From NCBI GenBank assembly GCA_964405665.1, contig CAYOOT010000063.1, positions 1 to 15,668 of the forward strand: 15,668 bases of DNA. Reading direction: 5' to 3'. The notes beneath the pieces are model-generated. The model was given only the letters and a program-made list of their open reading frames with translations, ran no database searches and was not told where the DNA came from. Origin of the DNA: CAYOOT01 sp964405665 (GTDB lineage: Bacteria; Bdellovibrionota_C; UBA2361; SZUA-149; CAZDWZ01). The translations under genes were made by a program, and so were the position numbers. Position 1 is the first letter of the stretch. Each line of letters starts with the position of its first letter. Positions 1 to 5,893 of the stretch are shown here, piece after piece.

Positions 1-195
1 CTGTTTACGACAGCAAAAGTACTGTGTTTTTTTAAAACTTCAAAATTGCTTTAAAATCAATGGAGTTTCTATAAAAAAACAAAATCTTTATGGCTTTAGT
101 CTAAGAACTAAAACATTTAATCTGCCAAACAGCAAAAAAGCTGTAACTTTTCTTTGCTATTATTAGCAGATTTGAAAGTAGGGCTGCTTCAGTTA
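1..195. other. Non-coding left edge, no gene recognised
   Basis: I see no supportable gene here. The stretch is very AT-rich. It contains two small nested inverted repeats: AATCTGC at 119-125 with GCAGATT at 166-172, and inside it ACAGC at 129-133 with GCTGT at 140-144 around six A residues. On the minus strand this lies just downstream of the truncated gene ending at 196, so a weak terminator is possible, but the stems are short and AT-rich. Confidence 0.4.
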
Positions 196-390
196 TTACC
201 AAGCAGTTCGAAAACGACGACCAGGGCCAGCTGCTTCTTCAAGCATTATGCAAGCACCTTCAAGATCGAGGATTGCAAAAAGATCTTCTGATCTCTTGTA
301 AACTAATTTAAAACCAAGAATATCGAGATAGAAAGATAAGGAAATAGCAAGATTACTCACATCTAATTCTGGGATTAATTTTGGTTTCAT
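196..390 (-). pseudogene. Truncated VOC-superfamily (glyoxalase/bleomycin-resistance) protein, N-terminal fragment
   Basis: The 64-residue product starts MKPKLIPELDVSNLAISLSF and continues with a FYLDILGFKLVYKR segment. This is the usual opening of bleomycin-resistance/VOC-fold proteins (target strand, then helix with FY..LGF), followed by FAILDLEGACIMLEE and PGRRFRT. Intact family members are about 115-130 residues, so roughly half is present: one beta-alpha-beta-beta-beta module without the second. The frame ends in two adjacent stop codons right after RTAW, and none of the three frames downstream resumes a recognisable VOC sequence. This looks like a deletion or rearrangement breakpoint near 198 and not a simple frameshift. 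The start at 390 lies 9 bp after the stop of the repeat-protein gene on the same strand, with only a weak ribosome binding site. Metal binding or drug sequestration is unlikely to survive. A functional short protein cannot be excluded. Confidence 0.7.
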
Positions 391-399
391 TTTGTAATA

Positions 400-714
400 T
401 TAATCCATGTCCAGATACTCGCCAGTATCAATATTCATTTTATCTCCGTTACCCATGTCCATCATATACTCTCCCGTATCAATGTTCATTGAATCACCAT
501 TGCCCATATTCATTTGATACTCCCCCGTATCAATATTCATTGAATCGCCATTGCCCATATTCATATAATATTCCCCGGTGGTAGTATTCATTCTATTTCC
601 TCCACCAAGATCCATCAAAGATTCACCCGTGTTAAGATTTATTTCATCTTCTGCAATACAGCAATCACTTAGGGCGAAACTACTTATTAAGAAAATTGTT
701 AATATTATTTTCAT
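400..714 (-). CDS. Small secreted protein with five tandem 17-residue NxxTGEY/GNGD repeats
   Basis: I do not recognise a characterised family. From the ATG at 714 the product is 104 residues. This start is chosen because AGGAG lies at 720-724, 5 nt upstream; an in-frame TTG at 729 has no such support. Residues 1 to about 17 (MKIILTIFLISSFALSDCCIA) form a signal peptide with a plausible signal peptidase I site after CIA. No good lipobox is visible despite two cysteines. The mature protein is almost entirely repeats of the form MN-x-D-TGEY-x-MN-M-GNGDS, with five NxxTGE motifs and no other domain. The Asp/Asn/Gly-rich GNGD turns could suit metal binding or a beta-hairpin array, but that is inference. 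The mature part is strongly acidic, with little Lys or Arg. It lies 61 bp downstream of the S58 hydrolase on the same strand and may be co-transcribed. The export prediction is fairly sure; function is unknown. Confidence 0.75.
   Translation of the reverse strand: MKIILTIFLISSFALSDCCIAEDEINLNTGESLMDLGGGNRMNTTTGEYYMNMGNGDSMNIDTGEYQMNMGNGDSMNIDTGEYMMDMGNGDKMNIDTGEYLDMD
425..679. repeat. In-gene tandem repeat, five units of 51 bp
   Basis: Equivalent points recur at 425, 476, 527, 578 and 629, an exact 51-bp period. This encodes the 17-residue protein repeats without breaking frame. The units starting at 476 and 527 are nearly identical at the DNA level, while the outer ones have diverged, which suggests a recent internal duplication. 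Copy number could vary between strains by slippage; that is inferred. Confidence 0.85.
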
Positions 715-730
715 ATAGTCTCCTATCAAT

Positions 731-768
731 GGGAACAGTCACCATTTAGAAAAAAGTGTCCGTCCCTT
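731..768. repeat. REP-like palindromic intergenic element
   Basis: The gap between the repeat protein and the S58 hydrolase begins GGGAACAGTC and ends GTGTCCGTCCC, giving imperfect GGGAC/GTCCC ends around an AT-rich core. From memory, very similar GGGAC...GTCCC sequences with a central run of A/T recur between genes in many bacteria, often as REP-type elements linked to Y1/RAYT transposases. Only this copy is in the window, so the repeat status is inferred from memory, not shown here. Confidence 0.35.
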
Positions 769-775
769 TTCTTTC

Positions 776-1765
776 TTACTCCGGATCAAAGCAACTTAAT
801 ACTGCATCCCATGCAAGATCTGAGGCCACGGCAGTCAATTCCAAATAGTTTATATCTGTTGCTGTAACCGATTGAGTTGAGACTGCAAAAAAAGTATCTC
901 CATCAGCAAGCGCATGAAACGGATGTAGTGCTCTGGCCATCGATGAATGGACAGAACGTGCTAACTGCCTCAACTGGTATGGGGAAAGTTTAAGATCTGT
1001 TACTAAGAGCGTATTGGTTGTGTTTCCTCCATTACTCTTTGACATATTTGGAGAAGAACGGAATACAGCTTCTTTGAATGACAACTTTTGTTGTGTGACA
1101 GGATCTAAATGACCTCTCACTATATTGCCAGAGCGGTTAGAGATAGCTCCGATTGCATTTACGACCGTAAATATACCAACTGAAAAATTACCTGATTTGG
1201 CGAAAGCTCCGCCTTGCCCACTAATTTCCCATAAATCAAACTGCGGTCCTTTGCCAACTGATGCCGAACTTCCAGCACCATGGGGACCAAGAGGAAACTG
1301 ACCTGTTATGGAATTTGTAGCAGCAAATTCTCCCAGGAACTTATCTGGATAAATCGAATTTTTTCTAGGTCGATAGTCATAGATAATTGCACCCATCACT
1401 CTAGGAAGACGATTCCAAACAATTCCATCTGGACGCTCAGAGAAAATAGAAGTTGTTACTCCTCCAATGGCCTCGATTCCGCAACAGGATCCTCCCGCAA
1501 AACAGATTGCATCAACAAGCGCATCTCCTGTCTCCCATCCATCAAGCAGTACTGTGCAACTAGATCCGCCACGTAGATCCACTGCACAAGAAACATATTG
1601 ATCAAAGCGAAATACCGTACATCCTGTTGGTCCTTCTCTGTACTCCGCGGATCCGATTTGTAATCCAGGAAATTTGAATTCTAGAATTCGTTGAGATGAG
1701 GAAAGCATGGGCGTCAAACTAATATCACGATTCGTAATTCGTCGAGGTTCGTCCTGTTTAGTCAT
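776..1765 (-). CDS. S58/P1-family N-terminal-nucleophile hydrolase, NylC-like
   Basis: This 329-residue protein belongs to the DmpA/P1 peptidase family (Pfam Peptidase_S58), Ntn-type hydrolases that self-cleave and then act on amides: small peptides, beta-peptides or nylon oligomers. Family blocks in order are PTGCTV (46-51), FAGGSCCGIEAIGGV (89-103), PRVMGAIIYD (121-130), GAGSSASVGKG (163-173), VVNAIG (201-206), GGNTTNTLLVTD (246-257) and ADGDTFFAVST (287-297). By alignment with 6-aminohexanoate oligomer hydrolase NylC, Lys172, Asn203, Thr249, Asp288 and Asp290 match NylC Lys189, Asn219, Thr267, Asp306 and Asp308. The predicted autocleavage is Asn248/Thr249, leaving an 81-residue C-terminal chain. 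The DmpA branch has Gly/Ser at this point. There is no signal peptide, so it is cytoplasmic. AAGGAT lies 5 nt before the ATG. Its base composition is higher in GC than its neighbours in places (29 of the first 60 bases at the 3' end), hinting at transfer. It starts 40 bp after hemH on the same strand. The natural substrate is unknown. Confidence 0.88.
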   Translation of the reverse strand: MTKQDEPRRITNRDISLTPMLSSSQRILEFKFPGLQIGSAEYREGPTGCTVFRFDQYVSCAVDLRGGSSCTVLLDGWETGDALVDAICFAGGSCCGIEAIGGVTTSIFSERPDGIVWNRLPRVMGAIIYDYRPRKNSIYPDKFLGEFAATNSITGQFPLGPHGAGSSASVGKGPQFDLWEISGQGGAFAKSGNFSVGIFTVVNAIGAISNRSGNIVRGHLDPVTQQKLSFKEAVFRSSPNMSKSNGGNTTNTLLVTDLKLSPYQLRQLARSVHSSMARALHPFHALADGDTFFAVSTQSVTATDINYLELTAVASDLAWDAVLSCFDPE

Positions 1766-1805
1766 TTGAATCCTTACTTCAGTCGTTTATCGGAAGTGTA
1801 TAATA

Positions 1806-2894
1806 TTATTTTACAGTAACAGCTCTTTTTTCTGTCTGTTTTAATTCTTCAACACTAGGAATTTTCCAGCCTTCAGTATGCTCTCTAACCAGCTCAGCAA
1901 ACAATTCCAAATGATCCGCAGTATCATTTAAGCAGGGAATATATTGAAAACTTTCTCCGCCATTTTTTAAAAATATCTCGCGATTTAACTGATCAATCTC
2001 ATCGATCGTTTCCAAGCAATCCATGGAAAAGCCAGGACAAATCACATCCAAGGATTTTACGCCACTTTTTGCAAGGGCCTTGATCGTTTTATCCGTAGTC
2101 GGCTTAATCCATTCCTCTTTGCCAAACAATGATTGAAAGGCAACAATATAGTCGTTCTTAGAAAGACCTAATTGTTCTGTAACTAAGCGGGAAGTTTTTT
2201 GGCAGTGACAGTAGTAAGGATCCCCTTCATCAAAATAGCGCTGAGGAATTCCATGATATGAAAAAAATAGTTTCTCTCCCTTTTTTTCTTTGGCCCACTT
2301 CGCCTTCACTGAATCAACCAAAGCAGAAATATAAAGCGGATGATCATAATAGGTATTAATTGTTCTCAGTTCTGGAACAAATCTCCAGGTTTTTAAAACA
2401 CTAAATAGTCCATCAAGTGCACTGGCAGTAGTTGTTCCGGAATACTGCGGGTAAAGAGGAATCACTAAGAGTTTGGTCATTCCTTTATCTTTTAAATTTC
2501 CTAGTGCTGATTTTAGCGAAGGATTGCCGTAGGCCATGCCAAATTCTACCAAAAATTGATCTTGCTTTTCTTGCTCAAATTTCTGCTGCAGTTTCTGCGC
2601 TAAGTTTCTTGTATAAACCAATAGAGGAGAGCCTTCTTTGGTCCAAATTTTTTGATAAAGTGCCGCTGATTTTTTTGGTCTGGTATTAAGAATAATACCA
2701 TTTAAAATCAACCACCAGAAAGGCCTACTTAGTTCGATGATTCTTTTATCCCAAAGAAATTGTTTTAAATATGGCTTTAAAGCTTCCTTAGTTGGAGCAT
2801 CAGGAGTGCCTAAATTAATCAACAAAATTCCGATTTTTTCGGGATCTCCATGTTTAAAACCTTTCCTCCCCTCAAATAAATTTTTTTCAAACAT
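1806..2894 (-). CDS. hemH: Ferrochelatase (protoporphyrin/coproporphyrin ferrochelatase)
   Basis: The enzyme inserts Fe2+ into a porphyrin at the end of haem synthesis and is usually cytoplasmic or peripheral to the membrane. The 362-residue sequence shows the family signature throughout: IGILLINLGTPDAPT (21-35), FLWDKRII (47-53), KIWTKEGSPLL (82-92), VIPLYPQYSGTTTAS (144-158), LFFSYHGIPQRY (209-220) and ICPGFSMDCLETIDEI (285-300). The metal-site His is His214 and the conserved acidic residue is Glu295. It is somewhat longer than the roughly 320-residue E. coli enzyme, with an extra basic C-terminal tail. No Cys cluster occurs in the last 40 residues, so I see no sign of the C-terminal [2Fe-2S] site found in some ferrochelatases. 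Its ATG lies inside the end of the desulfurase gene (8-bp overlap), so translation is probably coupled. Which porphyrin is used cannot be decided here. Confidence 0.96.
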   Translation of the reverse strand: MFEKNLFEGRKGFKHGDPEKIGILLINLGTPDAPTKEALKPYLKQFLWDKRIIELSRPFWWLILNGIILNTRPKKSAALYQKIWTKEGSPLLVYTRNLAQKLQQKFEQEKQDQFLVEFGMAYGNPSLKSALGNLKDKGMTKLLVIPLYPQYSGTTTASALDGLFSVLKTWRFVPELRTINTYYDHPLYISALVDSVKAKWAKEKKGEKLFFSYHGIPQRYFDEGDPYYCHCQKTSRLVTEQLGLSKNDYIVAFQSLFGKEEWIKPTTDKTIKALAKSGVKSLDVICPGFSMDCLETIDEIDQLNREIFLKNGGESFQYIPCLNDTADHLELFAELVREHTEGWKIPSVEELKQTEKRAVTVK

Positions 2895-4074
2895 TTCTGG
2901 AAATTTCCTTCATTTCTTCCTGCGCCATTTTTCTTAATTCATTGATGCCGGCAATTATTTCTTCTAAAGCAATATCTAGGGTTTCTTTATTAGTATCAGA
3001 GCCCAGAGAAATCCTGATTGTAGACAAACACTGCATTAAACTTAAACCCATACTTTTTAACACAAATGATGGTTTTTGCGAACCTGTTTTGCAAGCAGAT
3101 CCGGCTGAGAAAATGATTCCTTTTGTGCTAAGTAGGGCAATTAAATCTTGAGCAGCAACGCCAGAAATTTGGATACTAGAAGTATTGGCAATTCTTAAAG
3201 CCCTTTCTCCATTGATCTTAAGACCTGAAATATTTTCCAGTAAATTGTTTTCAAAATAATCTCTTAGTTCACTAAGCTCACTTAGATAATTATTTTTCAA
3301 ATGTTCATTGCTAATCATTGCTGCTTCAGCCATAGCAACAATATTGGCTACCGCTTCCGTTCCTCCCCTTCTTCCATTTTCCTGACCGCCACCTTTAATC
3401 ACAGCTTCCCAGGGAATATTATCTTTGATCAACAAAGCTCCCACTCCTTTGGGAGATCCAAATTTATGTCCGGAAATGCTAAGTAAGTCCACAGATAAAT
3501 CAGAAAAATTTAATTTTAATTTTCCTACTGCAGAAATTGCATCCGTATGAAAAAGAATTCCTTTTTCTTGGGCAACTTGGGCAATCTCTTTAATTGGAAA
3601 AATCACTCCGGTTTCATTATTGGCTAGCATCAGGCTAATCAGGTTTGTGTTTACTTTAATGTTTTTTTTCAGTTCTTCTAAATCAAGCTCACCATTATTA
3701 TTGACCCCGATATAGCTAACTTCTATCGGAACCATTGCTTGTAAAAACTCTATAGTTTCTAAAATTGAAGGATGCTCTACGCTGGAAACAATAAAATGAT
3801 TTTTTTCCGGTCGTGCCCGGTAAGCGCCCACTAAAGCGCTAAAATTTGCTTCCGTTCCCCCACTTGTAAAAATGACATTTTCTGATTTTGCGCCTAAAAA
3901 ACCAGCTAATTCTTCTCTGGAGTTTTCCAGAGCAATTTTTGCATTTTTACCTAAGTTATTAGAAACACTAGAAGGGTTTCCAAATTCTGCGTTTAAATAA
4001 GGCATCATTTTTTCCAATGCTCTGGCAAAAACTGGAGCAGTAGAGTTATAATCAAGATATATTGGTTTAAACAT
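2887..4074 (-). CDS. Cysteine desulfurase, NifS/IscS class
   Basis: This PLP enzyme takes sulfur from L-cysteine, giving alanine and an enzyme persulfide used for Fe-S clusters, thiamine or tRNA thiolation. At 395 residues it is the usual group I length. Visible motifs are IYLDYNSTAP (5-14), FTSGGTEANFSAL (69-81), the SVEHPS histidine His101, LANNETGVIFPI (150-161), HTDAISAVGK (176-185), SGHKFGSPKGVG (201-212) with PLP lysine Lys204, GGGQENGRRGGTE (228-240), and SAGSACKTG (323-331) with active Cys328 on the mobile loop. All key residues are intact. The loop wording is closer to NifS than to proteobacterial IscS, so I leave the symbol open. No iscU, iscR or tRNA thiolase gene lies nearby; instead it leads straight into hemH. 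It is divergent from the gene at 4117 with only 42 bp between start codons. Confidence 0.95.
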   Translation of the reverse strand: MFKPIYLDYNSTAPVFARALEKMMPYLNAEFGNPSSVSNNLGKNAKIALENSREELAGFLGAKSENVIFTSGGTEANFSALVGAYRARPEKNHFIVSSVEHPSILETIEFLQAMVPIEVSYIGVNNNGELDLEELKKNIKVNTNLISLMLANNETGVIFPIKEIAQVAQEKGILFHTDAISAVGKLKLNFSDLSVDLLSISGHKFGSPKGVGALLIKDNIPWEAVIKGGGQENGRRGGTEAVANIVAMAEAAMISNEHLKNNYLSELSELRDYFENNLLENISGLKINGERALRIANTSSIQISGVAAQDLIALLSTKGIIFSAGSACKTGSQKPSFVLKSMGLSLMQCLSTIRISLGSDTNKETLDIALEEIIAGINELRKMAQEEMKEISRNV

Positions 4075-4116
4075 AAAAACTTTGCTAATTAAGACAGATA
4101 GTCTAAATACGTGATC
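4075..4116. promoter_or_regulatory. Short divergent promoter region between the desulfurase and a membrane protein gene
   Basis: Only 42 bp separate two divergent start codons, so any promoters must overlap each other or the genes. On the plus strand TTGCTA at 4082-4087 and TAAATA at 4104-4109 are 16 bp apart and could be -35 and -10 elements. That would place the transcript start at about the ATG at 4117, a nearly leaderless message, which fits the lack of a Shine-Dalgarno there. I see no convincing minus-strand promoter. Confidence 0.3.
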
Positions 4117-4719
4117 ATGGATATAATTTCAATAATCGTCCCTCTGGCCTTACTTGTTGTAGCAATAATCTGCCTCACCTATTTTTCTTTTATCCTATTG
4201 CTGCCCATGTTTAAAATGTTTAAAGAAAAAAATGAAAGCAATAAAATAAATACACTTATTGCAAAAATAAATATAGTAGATGAACTTCTGGCACAAAAAA
4301 AACCTATTTTAGCTTTAAAGGTTTTAAAAAATTCTGCTTACTTAGAAACTATCTATAAAGCAGAGCTTCTAGAGTTGATAAAAGAACATCACCAAAATAT
4401 TCTCAGTCGTTCCTTAATTATCGCCGAAGAATTAAATACCAGAGCTGATAACCTGGCAACTGTAGAATATCTTTTTCAGGAACAAGTTGAATTACAAAAA
4501 CTTTTTCTTAAAGCATTCGAATCTTATAATAATTTAACTAATAGAAGAGAAAACTCCGGTAAAATTATCCCTCAATGGACAAAAGATGATTACGAGAAAC
4601 GCTTACTGGAAATTCAGGAAGAATTAAATAAATGTAAATCCAGTTTAAGGAAAAACCTCGAAGATCTTTTCAAATCTTTAGAATTAAATCCTAGCGATAA
4701 CAATATTACATATCATTAA
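4117..4719 (+). CDS. Membrane-anchored helical protein of unknown function
   Basis: I do not recognise a family. The start is taken at the ATG at 4117, giving 200 residues; a GTG two codons upstream is possible, and neither has a clear ribosome binding site. Residues 3 to about 31 form one hydrophobic segment (IISIIVPLALLVVAIICLTY and onward), then a basic MFKMFKEK stretch suggesting the rest is cytoplasmic. The remaining 165 residues are charged and predicted helical, with heptad-like stretches at about 40-125 and a final helix at about 153-188, interrupted by a PQW-containing linker. No catalytic motif is seen. The stop is 2 bp before the ATG of the RlmI-like methyltransferase, so the two form an operon. 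The architecture (N-terminal anchor plus helices) resembles the protein at 12070-12720, but I see no sequence kinship. Confidence 0.75.
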   Translation: MDIISIIVPLALLVVAIICLTYFSFILLLPMFKMFKEKNESNKINTLIAKINIVDELLAQKKPILALKVLKNSAYLETIYKAELLELIKEHHQNILSRSLIIAEELNTRADNLATVEYLFQEQVELQKLFLKAFESYNNLTNRRENSGKIIPQWTKDDYEKRLLEIQEELNKCKSSLRKNLEDLFKSLELNPSDNNITYH

Positions 4720-4721
4720 TC

Positions 4722-5882
4722 ATGACCTACCCTGTTGTTATCTTAAAAAAAGAAAGGGGTATTTCTCTACTCAGACGCCATCATTGGATTTTTTCCGGCG
4801 GGATTGATTCTACCAAAGGAAAGATCGAAGATGGAGATTTGGTGGAAGTAACTTCCAAAAACGGAGAATTTCTTGCAGTTGGTTATTTCTGTAAAGAGGC
4901 TAGTATTGCGGTAAAAATACTGGCATTTGAAAAAACAAAAATCGATCTGGACTTTTGGTTAAATAAAATAAAAAAAGCTTATGATCTTAGAATAAATTTA
5001 AAGCTGATTAATAATCCTGAAACAAATTGTTATCGTTTAATTAATGCCGAAGGAGATTTAGCTCCGGGACTAATTATTGATGTTTACTCTGACCTTGCTG
5101 TAATCCAATGTCAAACTTTGGGAATTTATAAAAACCTGGAATTAATAAGTGCCGCTCTCAAGGAAAATCTAAAAAACCTAAAAGCTATTTTTTTTCAATA
5201 TTCAATAGCGGAAGAATCCGGATATCTGCTGGGAGCAGGGCCACTGGAACAACAAGCCTTGGAAAACAAATTAAAATTTATCATCGATCACGAAAAAGGA
5301 CAAAAAACAGGTTTCTTTCTCGATCAAAGAGAAAATCGAGCTTTGGTTAAAAAATATTCTCAAGGAAAAGTCTTGCTTAATGCTTTTTGTTATACCGGAG
5401 GTTTTAGTGTTTATGCTTTGGCTGGTTTAGCTAAAAAAGTTTATTCTCTGGATAGCTCTAAACAAGCGTTAAGTATTCTAGAAAAAAATATCAATCTTAA
5501 TTTTCCGGAAGCAGTACATCAAACTGTTTGTGCAGATTATTTTAACTTTATAAAAAATACTAAAGAAAATTTTGATGTAATTATTCTCGATCCTCCGGCT
5601 TTTGCCAAAACACATCGAGCCCTTGATAACGGAATCAAAGGCTATCGCAATATTAACAGTCAAAGTATGCAATGCTTAAATCCGGGAGGTTTACTTTTTA
5701 CTTTTTCTTGTTCTCAAGCGATGACAAAAGAATTATTTCAAAAAACTTTATTTGAAGCAGCACTCCAGGCAAAACGAGAAGTTAAAATTATCCATCAACT
5801 GCATCAAGCCCCTTGCCATCCGGTAAATCTCTATCACCCGGAAGGTGAATATTTAAAGGGTTTAGTTTTGGAAATATCCTAA
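4722..5882 (+). CDS. rlmI: RlmI-like 23S rRNA (cytosine-5-)-methyltransferase
   Basis: This SAM-dependent enzyme methylates C5 of a cytosine in 23S rRNA (C1962 in E. coli for RlmI). Length, 386 residues, matches E. coli RlmI. An N-terminal PUA domain covers about 1-70 (KKERGISLLRRHHWIFSGGI, then GDLVEV and FLAVGYF). A central EEHEE-like domain follows (about 75-185), with PGLIIDVY at 116-122. The Rossmann methyltransferase domain starts with the family block KGQKTGFFLDQR (192-203). SAM motif I is LLNAFCYTGGFSVYAL (218-232), motif IV is DPPAF (290-294), and the catalytic cysteine is Cys330 in FSCSQ. All are intact. The start codon has no good Shine-Dalgarno and probably depends on coupling to the gene before it. 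The stop is only 11 bp from the stop of the convergent gene at 5894, so no separate terminator fits between them. The exact target base in this organism is inferred from the family. Confidence 0.93.
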   Translation: MTYPVVILKKERGISLLRRHHWIFSGGIDSTKGKIEDGDLVEVTSKNGEFLAVGYFCKEASIAVKILAFEKTKIDLDFWLNKIKKAYDLRINLKLINNPETNCYRLINAEGDLAPGLIIDVYSDLAVIQCQTLGIYKNLELISAALKENLKNLKAIFFQYSIAEESGYLLGAGPLEQQALENKLKFIIDHEKGQKTGFFLDQRENRALVKKYSQGKVLLNAFCYTGGFSVYALAGLAKKVYSLDSSKQALSILEKNINLNFPEAVHQTVCADYFNFIKNTKENFDVIILDPPAFAKTHRALDNGIKGYRNINSQSMQCLNPGGLLFTFSCSQAMTKELFQKTLFEAALQAKREVKIIHQLHQAPCHPVNLYHPEGEYLKGLVLEIS

Positions 5883-5893
5883 TTTGTCTTTCT

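Noticed and set aside
119..172. Nested inverted repeats as a terminator or small RNA
   Set aside because: Stems of 5-7 bp are AT-rich and lack a clear T-run, within what chance allows in such sequence; mentioned only in the left-edge entry.
381..584. Plus-strand repetitive frame rich in Pro, Tyr and Ser
   Set aside because: It is the antisense shadow of the 51-bp repeat gene, which has a signal peptide and an AGGAG site.
425..679. Possible CRISPR array (regular 51-bp spacing)
   Set aside because: The units are contiguous and in frame, with no unique spacers; it is a coding tandem repeat.
1806..2894. [2Fe-2S] ferrochelatase
   Set aside because: The last 40 residues contain no cysteine, so the C-terminal cluster ligands are absent; the remaining cysteines (229, 231, 286, 293, 321) do not form the known pattern.
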